DNA of 64,000 nucleotides from assembly GCA_020744425.1 (NCBI GenBank), contig JAGMUV010000041.1, forward strand, positions 248,001 through 312,000. Direction: 5' to 3'. Numbering within the stretch: the stretch's first letter is position 1; each line of letters opens with the position of its first letter. The position numbers and the translations under genes are program-made. The notes below the pieces were generated by a model. The model was not told the DNA's origin. It saw only the letters and a program-made list of their open reading frames with translations, and did no database searches. Below, piece after piece: positions 43,746 through 56,035 of the stretch. This DNA is from Dactylonectria macrodidyma (Eukaryota; Ascomycota; Sordariomycetes; Hypocreales; Nectriaceae).

Positions 43746-43857
43746 ACCATCACATTTAACCTTCCTCTGTCATCTTACTTTCTTGGCATACAGGTGTTAA
43801 GAAAGTAGCCTTAATTACACCTTTTCCCCTAACAAGTGCACTGCAACAACCACAACC

Positions 43858-46800
43858 CTACGCTTCGCGCAGCCGATAGCGGTGGCGATGGCCACGGCCA
43901 CCACCCGCCCGCCTGCTGTCCCAGACCCATACTCCCGCCAATCTCAATCGAGCAGTCCGCACAGCCCTCCTGCAAAACAGCCCGCTGTTGTGAATGGGCC
44001 TATTGGTGTCCCGCCCGCCTTCGGAAGGACGGCTCAAACGCCGTCTTCGCCTCTCAATGCGATCGCTACTGCTGTGTGCATTTAGCTGCTGCGCTTCAAC
44101 CAGCTCCGACAGACGAAACGGGGACCCGCTGATCGGGTACTCTGGAGACACCTGCTGCAGAGTGATGGAGGTGGTGGCATCACCGCTCGTGAACTTGATC
44201 TTCTTCCTAAAGTTACCGCAGGAGGTCCAGAAGGACGCACCCGACAACATACCAGGCATCACGGAGCCGTTCACCCTGAAGACGGCTGACGACTGGACAA
44301 GCTTCTGCCTCAGGGCGGGCAGAGCCTCGTCGGGGGCTCTACTATGGTACACAGGCAGCTGATGCAGCCCGATCCTCGGAACTGAGTACCCCGCCGGCTT
44401 GGAATGGCGTCTAGCTCAAAGTAGAACAGGCTGGCGATGATGCGTTTCGCCAATGCGCAGATAGCGTCCTGAAGCAGTCGGTCCTGGTGTACGGAGCACT
44501 TTAGCCGCGGCACCGACCCCGCGTCGTCCAGCGGGGCTGCGGGGCCCGGGACGACGGCGTCGAGGCGGATGCACCTCTCGAAGAGCGGGGCTGTCTTGGT
44601 GGACCTGTCAAAGTCGTCCATGGTCTTCTTGCCGCTTAGAAGCGACATGTATGCTTTGAACAGGCGGTGGAGAAAGTGCCTCTTGAAGTACCCGAGTCTC
44701 TTGCCTGGCACGCGTTCACGGCTTGCGCTCTCCATGCAGATGCCGGTTCCGAGACTGATGAGGTACTGGGGGAGGGGTTTGGCTGGGTACAGGCTACGCA
44801 ATTCCGAGAGGGCTAAGTTTATGGGATTATTCTGTATGACGCCGGCATCCTGGAGCAGGCCTACGCCGTCGATGTGCTTGGGGGTAAAATAACTTCTGGT
44901 GGGTTAGCTGAGGCTCACGGGAGACGTATGCTGCAAGAGAGACTGTAATGGAAGAGGGTGGTAGAGAGGTCTACGCGCAAGGACAGGAAGATCAAGGATA
45001 CCTACGCTGGCGCCGCCGTGCAGCTGCGATTTCTTCTAAAGTCAGCATTGGCATCGACAAAGACCACAACTGTCGGCGCGACTCACACCTCCCATACTGC
45101 TAAGCCTTCCTCGCCGCGGTACACGTCGTAGCCTGTCTCGGTTAGCGAGGACACTCTTGCTAGATGGGAGGGGAGACCAGTCCACGCACCATTTCTCTCG
45201 GACATGTCCCCGACCCCGTTGTAGTTTGTGATGAGCAGCGGATCCGAGGTTCGAATTGGGACGACCACCAACGCCAGCTTCGCGGCGATGGTGGATGCGT
45301 ACGGCGGAGATGTCATGCTAGTGGTGGCATCGAAGATGGCCTTGAGCGTCACCTCCAGCGGCAGACTGTCGTAGAGGGCGTTGTTGACGATAGTCCACAG
45401 TTGGGAGATGCCGGCTAGTCCAGTCAACTGGCCACGACGGAAGACTGTTCTGGCAAAGGCCTCGAATGCGCGGCTGCACTTCGCTGCTGTCCAACCGTTG
45501 AGGAACAGGGTGGAGAGAGCCAGGGCGCCTGCCATGTCAGTACGGTCTAGTCCTGTCCAGTCCTGTCCAGTCCAGCCCTGTCCTGCCCTGTCCTGCCACA
45601 GCTACTCGTGTTTGGGGGATAACGGGAAAGGAAAAGGTGGGAAGCAGAGGAACGTACCGGCACTGACTCCGGCGCATAGTTGGAAGTGCTCCTGAACTGG
45701 GATGGGCAAGCCAATCTCCTCTTCTAGGAGCTCCAGGATTGTGGTGGGAATGATGCCTCGAACACCACCGCCGTCGATGCACAGTACCCCTACACCGGCG
45801 GTGGGAGGTCGTACACGCACGTGCAATCCTGCGTCGGCTCCGCACAAGAAGCAATGGAGGACGGCGAAGAACCTGGGTCCCTCCTCCGAGGTATGACCGA
45901 AGACTCGGACGCAGTGCTCGCAGATGCTGTGGCGGCAGGGGAGCTCGTATTGGGGGTCTCTTTGGATACAGAGCAGACATGTGTTTCTGGTCCTAAGAGA
46001 GAGCCATTGATCCTGATACTTGTGGTAATATTTGGCGTGCAGTGCGACTGCTGGTTCTCCGGAGTTATGCAGTTCGTCCATCCTTGCTACGATGGACTCG
46101 AGGAAGGTGTCAGAGTCTACGATTCCGGTGCTGCTCCCGGACTCGGGTTTGGTCTGGGCCGGAGTCTTGTTCCCGATTCTCAAGGCTTCCGAGCAGGCGT
46201 CGCGATGTAGGTCGTGGAACACGAGACGCGGCGGAAAAGCTAGGCTCATTGTCAGTCTACATGTGGCTGCTGGTGTGGAATAGCCCAAACACTCTACGTA
46301 CCGTGCATGTCTGGTGCGTAATGATCGAGGAACAAACTCGCGGCGATGGCATCTGTGGCGAACTCGCCAAGCCCCTGACCTTGATCTAGGAGGGCGATGA
46401 AGTTTCCCAAGTGCTGAGACAGGTTCGGAGCCACAGGGCGGGCGGTCCTGGATAGCTTGACATATCCCGGAAATGGCTGGTCCCGCCGCAAAGACGCGTC
46501 AACAAGGGCCATCAGATGGTGGGCGGAGAAGAGCAGGCCAAGGTCACTCTTCCGAGTCCTGGTCCTCTGCAGCAGCTTTCGCGTGAGCTGGACCGTCTCT
46601 AGATCCTCGTCTCTCCCTTTGTCTCGGCCGCCGAAAGCACGAGAGCGCGTCACTGTCAACGCAGAAGGCCGGAGCATCCAGCTGTCCAAGGAGCCCTCAA
46701 GCACCCTTCGGACGTCTTTCTCCCTCACCCTGTCGCTAGTGAGGATGACCAAGAGTTCGGGAGCCAGCCGGGACCTGTCCTGGGTCCAAAGAGCGGAACG

Positions 46801-47404
46801 CCGAAAGCAAGCAAACTGCTCCATGAGCAGAGCCAGAGACTGTCGGCTCGAGCACCGGAAGCAGATGACGTCGATGTAGGGAAAAAGTATTTGAAGCTGA
46901 GCGTTGGCTCGCGCCACGTGTGGCTCGAGTGAAATTGACGTTTCGCTTATGATGGAACAGCATCGGCGGGGAGGTGTTAGACGGTGCGAGCCATGGGTGG
47001 GAGGCCTTGTGGCATTCGTCCGAGACAGAAACGACGTGGCCAGAAAGACCGGGTTAGGACTCGCGACGGAGTGAGGCTCGAGATCAAGGTGGACAGTGCT
47101 ACACGCCGCAGCTGCGGAAGGCTTCCGGGTGCCTCTGTTGCCGCAGAGGCACGCAGGTGAAGGTGAGTACCAGCGACGGCGTCTGGGTCTCGGGATGTGG
47201 TAGCTGGTCGACCAGAGCCTTGAGCCTCCCGCTCTGCCGAACAAGCAGGCGTTCCTTGTCCTGCCTAATGACTCTAGTCCATTCCGTGTGACCACAACTA
47301 CCACAACTCATGGATTCACATGGAAACTTTTGACCTTCGCTTCTTATAAACGATGGTCGGGAGGCATGCGCTAAGACATGGGGCGCGACGAAAGCTAAAC
47401 GCAC
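43858..47404 (-). pseudogene. RING-patatin phospholipase gene, five exons, two frameshifts
   Basis: The exons from the 5' end are about 47311-46302, 46239-45658, 45528-45087, 45035-45006 (30 bp) and 44895-43858. All introns have GT...AG ends and restore phase. The N-terminus has CGSCGHTEW and DKERLLVRQSGRLKALVDQL. A RING-like C3HC4 cluster (CLLC...LPCRHSICEHC...CFLC, about 45840-45970) precedes the patatin domain, with oxyanion loop DGGGVRG, nucleophile elbow GVSAG (across intron 2), YNGVG and the Asp in LQDAGVIQNNP. The family hydrolyses acyl lipids. The frame shifts by one base near 47100 and again near 44360, so either the gene is recently broken or the assembly has errors. All catalytic residues are present. 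Confidence 0.82.
45529..45657 (-). other. Intron 2 of the patatin gene with AGGACTGGAC repeats
   Basis: A 129-bp intron, donor GTACGT, acceptor CAG. Splicing joins GVSAG to ALALSTLFLNGW, completing the lipase elbow. Short tandem pentamers (CCTGTCCAGT-type) fill its 3' half. Confidence 0.85.
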
Positions 47405-47710
47405 CGACTGACTACATCACGATTGACTCAGTGAGGAAGGCGACTATTGTTTTGCCTGGCTTTTACTGAAGTCGGAGAGCGTCACTGAGCTATGATGATC
47501 CGGATGACGGAGTGGAGAGTGCGTACGAAGGCAAGGATCAAATGTGTAGCTAGCTAGCTCTGACGGCCAAGTATCCGTACTAGTGTACATGACCCCCCCA
47601 TTGAGTTTTCTTTAGTTAGAATGGCGGACAGAACCTTTTTTGCATTTTCTATTGTGGATGATACTGTACTGTACATTAACATCCCGTGTCTTAGTCTTTT
47701 CCGAGGCACA

Positions 47711-48509
47711 CTACGTTAACGTCCCCCTTTCAGTGCCATGCCATCTAATAGTTCCTTGCTGGATCCTTTCCCTCTCCTGGAGCATCCTGTACGCAGCCCA
47801 GAAGGACGAATCTGGAAGTGTAGTCTCATCGACTTCGCGGAGGCGGAGCTCAAAGAACCCTAGATCAGCAAAAAGGCCGGCCGAAACGTCTTCCTTCTGG
47901 AGCAGAGCGGTGAGCTCGCGGCACTTTGGGCACAGCAGTCCATCCGGACTGTCCTGATCCACTAGATCGAGGACGGGCCACACGATTTCGCACCTCGCAC
48001 AGTAGTGCTCAGGGTCGGTCGACTTCGGTGTTTCGGTTTCGTCCCTGATTTTGCTCAATCTCCACCTGATGGCGTGGATGGCTCCCGGGTAGTTGACGAA
48101 GCAGTACGTGTTGACCATGTCAACCTGATGTCTGCCGAAGACAAGTGAGCAAAAGGTAAGCGATAAGTGACTAAAAGGTGAACGATAAAAGAATCCTTGG
48201 CGAGTAGTGGGTGAGTGATATATGTAAGTGGTGTGTGTAGGTACTTGACAAGGAATATCTGAAATGACATACAGCTCCAGCATCCGGGCACTCTCCAGCT
48301 CATTGCAGTGGGCTTGGGTGCGCTTCATGGACATATCTAGATGTTGTGACAGCTCGTGTAATGACAGACTAAATCGCTATTAGTGAGTACCTACCACCGC
48401 CACTGCCGACTCACACCTGTCGTTGGGTGAGCAGGTCAACTATGACCACTTGCTCAGAGGTATGGAAAGACCGTGCAACGCACCGTAGCAGGCGTTGTGC
48501 GGCTTCCAT
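47711..48509 (-). CDS. TFIIE-alpha-like protein, short form (210 aa, 3 exons)
   Basis: Exons are 48509-48415, 48368-48245 and 48124-47711, and all junctions restore phase (donors GTGAGT and GTACCT). The product has the N-terminal winged helix of the TFIIE large subunit (RLLRCVARSFHTSEQVVIVD, then HELSQHLDMSMKRTQAH), the hinge YCFVNYPGAIHAIRWRL and the zinc ribbon CARC...CPKC. In RNA polymerase II initiation this part contacts TFIIH and the polymerase clamp. The protein stops about 60 residues after the ribbon, whereas known fungal TFIIE-alpha proteins are roughly twice as long and carry an acidic C-terminus. I infer a divergent, shortened paralogue rather than the housekeeping gene. No disabling mutation is seen. 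Confidence 0.78.
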
Positions 48510-49071
48510 GACGCCAATCTGCTTCTCAAGGATCCAGGCTTTAGGCGAAGCCGTCTCTGTTCATCACACCCAGGTTCGCTTGAAAGCAGTTGGCTTCTGC
48601 GAGATCCATATACACATGCAAGTGTATATTCTAGGCAGCCGCTGTGTTCTCGTTCGTTGCTGTGGATGGACTGCATACTATCGAGGACATGTGCGCGCTG
48701 TTCAGAGGTGTAGTGAACATGTAGCAATTTGCATTAGCAAGTACAATAGAACGATGGATCTGTTACATTTGTTTGTGGGTTGTCCCGAGTCATCTACACT
48801 AGCTAGCGTATAGTCATTACATCGCACGCCTATTAAAGCGACACGTTGTTTCAGTGCCTATTGTCTATTGTCCGCTGCTCACTTTCGACCTTTGGCACTG
48901 CCGAGCGCAAGACCAAGCCTCAGCAAATACTGTGATACACCCCACTAGGATCATTGCATACACCATCCTGTACTAGGGACGAGGAACGTCCGGTGAGAGC
49001 ACTGCGTTACATCGCATTATTGAATATGTCTTGTAGCTACTACTAATGCGTCCGCGTCCTGCGCTTCACCT
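48510..49071. other. Intergenic, no recognised gene
   Basis: Upstream region of the TFIIE-alpha-like gene and 3' side of the next. Nothing further seen. Confidence 0.4.
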
Positions 49072-49644
49072 TCACATATACCACCACCTGTGTCCCGCAC
49101 TGCTGTCCACACACATTGCGTCTTCGTCCTCTCCCTCGTCGGAGAACGGGTCTGACTCTTCTGCCTTATCGTCGCCGTCTGCGCTGTCGTACTCAGCTAC
49201 GCTCCCCGGTCGACGCTGTCGTGAGACGAACTCTCGCCGCCGGCTCACTGTGGTACGCGTGTTAATCACCACACTCCAAGGTTCCTCTTGTTCCTGAGGG
49301 ACCCCGAGAAAATAGCCGATTGCATTCGCCTCCTCGAGGGCATCGTCGGAAAATTTCTCAAGTAATGTCTCGGTGTCGACTGCTTTGGGAACAAGACACC
49401 CATCAGCGTTGAACCGGCAGACGTCCAGACCCGCCTGATGTCTCGAGTACACGCCTAGGAAGTCTACAAGCTCTCTTGCTCTCCCGCAAGCGGTTTGGTC
49501 TTCGCGCCAGAGTGCCTCATTGTCCATGCACGACAGAAGTATCTCGCGAGCCCGGCTCAGCTTGTAGCGTTCGTACGGAGTGGCCTGATTCGTCAAGAAA
49601 TCGATGCGTTCCAGCGCTTCGGCGATATTGTCCCTGATATCCAT
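49072..49644 (-). CDS. Hypothetical acidic-tailed protein (190 aa)
   Basis: I do not recognise the family. The first ATG in frame is at 49644, and the frame is open a little further upstream without an ATG, so a 5' exon is possible. The N-terminal half is predicted helical (DIRDNIAEALERIDFLTN). The C-terminal 50 residues are Ser/Asp/Glu-rich (EESDPFSDEGEDEDAM) after a basic stretch (RRREFVSRQRR), a pattern seen in nuclear proteins. It is a plausible gene on composition, but nothing more can be said. Confidence 0.5.
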   Translation of the reverse strand: MDIRDNIAEALERIDFLTNQATPYERYKLSRAREILLSCMDNEALWREDQTACGRARELVDFLGVYSRHQAGLDVCRFNADGCLVPKAVDTETLLEKFSDDALEEANAIGYFLGVPQEQEEPWSVVINTRTTVSRRREFVSRQRRPGSVAEYDSADGDDKAEESDPFSDEGEDEDAMCVDSSAGHRWWYM

Positions 49645-49679
49645 TCTGCCAGGCTTAAGCGCATCCCACTCGGGCAAGG

Positions 49680-51806
49680 TGATTTTATACGTTCTGGGCG
49701 TGTTGCAACATCGGGGGCCAGCTTTTGCTCAATTGGCCGCGATCAGCGCCAAAGACGCTGCAACGGTTCGTGTTCCTGAGCTGAGCCAGCAGTCCCTTGA
49801 CTCAACACGAACTGTCAGAGAAGAATCGACACAGCCGTCCACGTCAGGTTTAAAAGAAGAAAACCTACTACAAATCCTTACTCACTAGATGTCGCAACTC
49901 ATTCTCTCTTTCCTCCCTGATACACGTTTCAGGGGGCATCGTACGAAACACCCTCGCCTTTCAGGCGTGGCCACGAGAGCTCTGTTAGCAGCCGATTAGG
50001 TCAACGTGACTGCGGTGCAAAAGCTTGGTTTGCTAAAACGGGTTTCTAGATATTTTTAGAATCCCCCTGATACATCACAATAAGTGCTGTATATGAATCA
50101 GGCAGTGATAGACCAAAACTAGGTGTTAGGGGTGCAGTCACTTCATGACGTTCAACATGCTCTGTTATTGTCCATCACCTTCCTAGTGGATAGAGGGTTC
50201 CGGCTACGGTAAAAAGCAAAAGGAAAAGAGATAGCACGCAAGAACCTATGTGTCACATTTCTTGTCCGAGGGTGGGCAATGCGCAGTCAGTCTCACCACT
50301 GTTTACAGTCTGCCCACGCATGAGCATGAGTATTTACAGCTTGTAGAGACAATCACCCACAGATTCAGTAGGTAACCTGCACACAGAAGAGAATGTAGAG
50401 TTGGTGCTAACGTCTACTTGTTTCTGCGTTTCCTCTCACTGGATGTTTATGGGTGCGGCACAAGCTGTACGACTGAATGTTACGGAAAGTAGCTCGTGTA
50501 CGCGCGGAGCCCAAAACAGATAGAGTCAGACTGATCATGTAAAGTGTAACAACTAGTGGATGCTAAAGTCAAGCCGCCTAGTCAATTTGATATTGGAGGG
50601 GAAAATCTTGAGCACCACTTGCGGGAACCGACATACTTGCCAAAACTCGCGAAGGTAGCCATTTATTTTGAGGGTGCGTGTCTATACAGCGATGTTAATC
50701 AATGTCAGATGATAGAAAACGGGATCTATATTCAAACACACTTACGTAGCGATGTTGTTTGTACCATCTGTTCTGTCCGGTTGCTCAACGCGATCTAAAT
50801 CTGAGCTGCATAAATCCTGTCCTCGTTTACGTAATACACGAACATGCTAGCCTCATCCCAACCAAACTATTCGTCTGATGTCATAGAAGATGGCGAACTG
50901 CCTCAACTACTACATGGTATGTGTGACGCCGAAAGCTTGACAAGTAGGCTCAAGCGCCTGAAACTGTTAGGTACCGTATGGACTCAAAAGATTCGGATTG
51001 CCCCGTGGGTCCAGATACCCCTGTTCTGCAGCATCTAATTGGCTTATAAGCAGACGGGACCATGAACCATCTAGTATGCGTTCACTATGTAGTCGATGCG
51101 CAGACATCTCTCCGCATAAGGCTTTACATTAAAGCTCAAGTTTTTAAGTAGACTAAGAACAATGTGTGGGTGTATCGGCCTTACATATTAATTTATCTAA
51201 CTAGTGAGGAATTTCCGAGTGGTCAACGGAAGAGTGTCGGTCGACATGCATAAATTTACATTCATCAGAGGCTGGGCGCTAAGACTGCTTTTCTTGGGAG
51301 CTAGGGGAGTTTTTTGCAAACAACCAAAGGTCATTGTAATCAATTAAGCGAGAAAGTAGTTACTGGAACAAGAAAAAGGAGAATGAAGCATTGACCTACT
51401 GCTCGAACAATTCGACCCGTAAGACAAGCACGATCCGATCGACGCGAGCTGAAGGCCATCATCATCTTCTCCACTGACAGAATATGACCAATCAGCAGTG
51501 GCATATACACTGGACAATCAAAGGAGAGGACCCGTCTTGGCCGAGGGCATCGCTCGAGGATGTCGCCGCAGTGTCTTGGTAGGCCGATGTAGGCTCTGCG
51601 TACCTACCAGTCATACCCATCTACCGTACACCAAAAAGAACATTCCCTCATCCAAAATGCTCATTTTCACTTGCACGGTGCTCGGCCAAAATTGAAGCTA
51701 TTGTCATGAAACAATGTCAGTTTTATTAAAAGTTTCATGGCGTTTGATATTCTCACATTGCTTTTTTGATCACATAAGTGGTATGGTCGCATGGCACTAA
51801 TGCAAA
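49680..51806. other. Gene-poor stretch
   Basis: Moderately AT-rich, with only frames under about 85 codons. No domain, repeat or RNA gene was recognised. Confidence 0.4.
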
Positions 51807-52118
51807 ATGTCTCGAAATGCCTTATCACCGGGCCTCCTTGAAGATTCATCGAATGTTTATCTACACCAGCATTCCTTAATTGCCTTGAAAGTGCCTCGAA
51901 CGTTTTATACAGAGAATGGTGTTATTGAAGCCATACTGGATGTCACACATAACGGCCTCTCGCAGTACCAGGCCACCCAGAAGCATGGCATGTCTCCGAC
52001 CACTCTCTCTGACCGATTAAGAGGCCTACCGCCAAAGTCAGAGGTCACGCAGCCTGCCCAGCTGTTATCCAAGTCTCAGGAGGATAGATTCGCCCGCGTA
52101 CAGAACCAGTCCGATTAA
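51807..52118 (+). pseudogene. Fot1/Pogo-type transposase relic (HTH part)
   Basis: From about 51900 the frame encodes a psq-type helix-turn-helix, IEAILDVTHNGLSQYQATQ followed by HGMSPTTLSDRLRG and then SKSQEDRFAR. This is the DNA-binding start of Fot1/Pogo transposases. The CENP-B helix and the DDE catalytic domain are missing, and a stop follows at 52116-52118. No inverted termini were found. Confidence 0.75.
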
Positions 52119-52119
52119 G

Positions 52120-54071
52120 CATTCACCCGTAACCTGGGCGTAGGCCACGCGGAAAAGCAGGGAGAGAGCGAGCCATGTTACACCAGCGCGCTCCATCTAC
52201 GCCTTAGCTGGACCTACACGTTGCAAACTATATACCTTCGCCAACCTCTTGTCCACGCAAGTGATGACGTGAAGACAAAGTTGAGCAGCGTTTTGACATG
52301 TTTTGTACCTTGGTTTAGTCTCGATGTCACTCAGGTTACGCCATACGAAATGCTACGGTAATTTGGCTCTACTACTGTGAACGAAAGTCGACACACCCTA
52401 GACGTTATTATGTCAGGGGTGTGGAAAAGGCTGATAACGTTTGTTCGCCAAGGACAGACACGAACCGCTATTATGTGGATGACCCACTCTCTGTCTCTGC
52501 CCTCCACTTATTTAACGTACAACAGTCGAAGTAAGAAAACAGGCACAGCCAATATGCCGCCCTTGCCGAGGTTAAACCCGAGAGAGCTCGACACGATCAC
52601 AGCCACTCTTCGTGTCGTGAGACGGAGGTGTATTGTAGATACTTCGCCGGTGCTGCCGTGTTGTGTCAAATCAGCTAGACTGGCTCACACGTGTCTCTCA
52701 CGCTAAGACAATACGCAGTCACGTATGCCTTGACACTGTGAAAGATCGCAAACATGTTGTGGTGTAATATGTACATTACAGTCTAATAGTGCACGAAGTG
52801 CAATCTAAAGGTCAATGGTAGAAGCACCTCACAGCTACTGCTGCTTGCCGGCCGGCTGTTGAGTCGTCGACAAGCAGAAAAATAGCCCAGGCACACTTTC
52901 CGTCGCTTGATTGAGCGTTTGTTTTGTCACAGCAACGTACCGAAACGAGACGCAGTACACAGCAAACATAAAGGCTTAGCTCAGAATTCGGATGCAGTCA
53001 AAGTTCTGAAGATAGTGCTTCTTGACCCACACTTCGTGTTGAGGAAGTTCTGAAAGTGTCAGTTGGATGTTCGTGATTTGTGGTGCCCGGCTGGTGCGCG
53101 TGATGTTGTGAACTGGGATGACAGCATTCCTACTATATAGTGTCCTCGATGCTGTACGTTACGGCTGTAAGGGGATAAATATTCATACTCTCCTGCTGGT
53201 ATGCTTCTCTTGGTTAGGGTATCTATATTCTCGATCAGCTTTCGATGGGGCTTGTGCGATTCGAAGTCTCAGTCGCCACCCAACTACTGCCACATAGCAA
53301 ACAAATATGTATGCAAAGACTTGTACGGACCTGTCTTCTCGGAGAAGTGAGTAGCAGATTCGTCTGGAACGCAGACGCTGATAAAGTTAGGGCCCAGGTT
53401 ACGCCACCGAAGCAAGGGGGAATGCATCATTGGTATTGTGCGCCTCCTATGCTGCAAGAAGAAGTTGTTTCACAGTCACGATCTACGTAGGATGCTGAGG
53501 AAGTCAAGGATCTGCCCGGCATGTAAGAAGGAGGTGGCCCCTGTGCTCGAAATATTTCACGACTCTTCCTGGGAGAAGATTACGCTTCACAAGTTCCGGA
53601 TCATCAGAACATATGGGTGCAAGAACAGGAAAAAGTATTGAACATATGCTGCGATCTTGAGATGAGGATTGGATGTAGCAGTACCAAAATATGAGCCATT
53701 CTCCTACCCTAGGCACGGAAGAGAAACATCCGTCTACACGAGTATCCTTCGTGCCGATGATATGCAGGATAGTGGTCCTTTCTACATCTTGCGTAGAAAT
53801 ACCTACACAAGTATGCAGTGAGTACCCTATGCCCCATGCTTGGGCGCAACATACAATGGCATAAAGCGTGTAGCGTTGCGTCTCCAACAACCGGGGCCAG
53901 TCGAGTCGTGGCCGAATTCGATGGGATGCTTTGCATTGTGTCCGAACAGCAACGCATCATGTAATTGGGCGACTCAAGACCGACGACGAGCAGCAACGTC
54001 TTATACGAGCTGTCGGAACCAAAAACTATGATCAGCAACCAGTGCCCTAACTGAACTGCTTCGACCGGTCC
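52120..54071. other. Gene-poor stretch
   Basis: Only short overlapping frames, none with a recognised motif. Confidence 0.4.
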
Positions 54072-54863
54072 CTACAGTCTTGGGGGCCAGTTCTGATCAA
54101 GTAGACTTTTGAGGCCTCTCGCGTCGCGAAGTAAGCCTTCTGGATCGATGCTTACCACAGCGCGTGACCGGGACAAGCAAGAAAAAATAACAGCAGGCTT
54201 CACGGATTTCCTGCTGTGCCAGCTGTCCGCACTCAAGATCAAACTGGCGCCAGTCTCGTAGCCGGCAGGCAACAACGACGGATCATGGAAGTCTATCGAC
54301 GGAACCGATTTCAACACAAAATTCGCGTACATTTCTGTCGGGATCAGCAGGTGGTGGCCGTCGGAAGGAAACTCTAGACCGTGCGCTACGAGGACATGTG
54401 CGCAGAGGTTGTGGGGCGAGTATTGCTGTAGGCGCGATAGGTCGATCGACACGACGAAAACGACCTCGAAGTTATAAGACACGGCAATCCGCGACGCCTC
54501 TTCGGTTGCGATCTTGTCGTGGAGGCTAGCTGGTGCTGAGTAAAGGTGTATGGGTGGTTGTTGCTCGTCCGTCTCCAAGTCCTGAAAGTCCCAAAACTCC
54601 TCGACTGTGGGACTACTAAGATTCCGGGGAGGCTTAAGCTGCCGGCGCGATCTTGCCACGTTTAGTGGGAGCGGAGGCAGTGGTTTTTGGATATGAGGCT
54701 TGCGCTGGGGTATCATGGTCTCTGTTCTCGGACGCATCTTGGAGGAGGGCTGGAGATATGACGGTTTCTCAAACGTCGCCCCGGACGGTGCCCTCCTCTC
54801 TGTGCTAGCAGTGTTTGTGCTAGCATTTTTGCGAGCTCTTCGCCGCTGGAAGTACGATATCAT
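54072..54863 (-). CDS. Conserved fungal protein of unknown function, paralogue 1 (263 aa)
   Basis: The start at 54863 (MISYFQRRRARKN) is preferred over the ATG at 55040 because it gives a protein matching the 260-aa paralogue at 56036 in length. The N-terminal third is basic and Pro-rich. The C-terminal domain (from about residue 110) reads EEASRIAVSYNFEVVFVVSI, then AHVLVAHGLEFPS, LLIPTEMYANFV and AVIFSCL. This resembles the C-terminal, GAF-like domain of long Pezizomycotina proteins of unknown function, from memory and not verified. The gene is divergently oriented to its paralogue, with 1.17 kb between starts. Confidence 0.65.
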   Translation of the reverse strand: MISYFQRRRARKNASTNTASTERRAPSGATFEKPSYLQPSSKMRPRTETMIPQRKPHIQKPLPPLPLNVARSRRQLKPPRNLSSPTVEEFWDFQDLETDEQQPPIHLYSAPASLHDKIATEEASRIAVSYNFEVVFVVSIDLSRLQQYSPHNLCAHVLVAHGLEFPSDGHHLLIPTEMYANFVLKSVPSIDFHDPSLLPAGYETGASLILSADSWHSRKSVKPAVIFSCLSRSRAVVSIDPEGLLRDARGLKSLLDQNWPPRL

Positions 54864-56035
54864 GTTGAAGCTCGCGGTATGAGATTTGGCGTTTTTGCAC
54901 CATGCTTTAGATCTGCGGTCGGTGTTGTGGAACCACAGATCTCGGATTCGGATGAAGCTGGGGCTCACAAGGATCATAAAGTAGTGTGTCTTACGTGCGT
55001 TTTGGATTGTCACGCCGGGACGGTGTCTTGGAAAGGCCATCGCTTCTCTTTATCAGCCACTGTCTAACAGCAATTCACGTCTGGCTACACCACGTAATGC
55101 CTACTGTGTTGTGTGTCTCATGTACATGAAGCGTTCGTTGCATCTGAGAGAAGGTCCCACGGCGTCCTTAGGGCCCGATTTGTGTCTTGCCTGTCATAGA
55201 GTGCCGTCGGCGTGTCTCGGACAGCAGTTTTTGGTACACATGACACGTGAGTAAGGCTAGCTTCTTATGTGTTCAATCCTGACAGATGTCACTATCATGT
55301 ATCCCTTTGAGTGAGGTAAGGGCACACTTATGCTAGTAACAGGGATTTATGCTAATAAAAATACATAAACGTAAGATACTTCTACTCCTACCTATTTTAA
55401 GTAATAGTAGAAGCCCTAGAGGTCTTCATTATTATCACAAAGCTACATCACACTACTCATATTGTTAATGTTATTTCGGGTCGCTCTCTTGTATAATGGC
55501 CTAGTAGGGGGTGATGTAGTGCGCTAAGGTTAAGTCTGCCCTTACCGCACTAAAAGGGATACACATAGCCCCTGTGGTACGCGTACGCCATTAGTGTTAT
55601 GTTGCGTTGCAGCATTCTGTGCCACAATGTCCTCCCGGCTCTCCTCGAGATATCGGTAAGTACTTCCGTCAACCACGTTTCAATCGCAATCAGCTAAGGT
55701 GCCGTGAGACGCAGATGGCAACCTCCTCGACCTATTGAGTTCTGCTAATACCTCCTAGTGCCCTACCCGTAAGAGCGTAGTACTCGCCCTTTCAGGCAGT
55801 CCACAAGTAGCCAGCCACAGGTCACCCTGTACCTAGAAAAAGCTACCATCCGATAGCGCTTGCAAATCCTATAAATAAAACGGTTGCCTATTGAATCGTC
55901 AGACCTGTCAACTCTATGGGAAGAAGAAGAAGAAGATAAAGAAGGAACCAAAATGACCAGCGTCTCGAGCGCCTCTCTCATCCAATCTCTTTTCCTCGTA
56001 TCGAATCTGAAGATCAAGTTTCATCCTGCTTGACG
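54864..56035. promoter_or_regulatory. Divergent intergenic region between the paralogue pair
   Basis: A 1.17-kb head-to-head spacer with no gene. It contains AT-rich stretches (about 55340-55480) and a short GAAGAAGAAG run (about 55920-55937) before the plus-strand gene. Confidence 0.4.
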
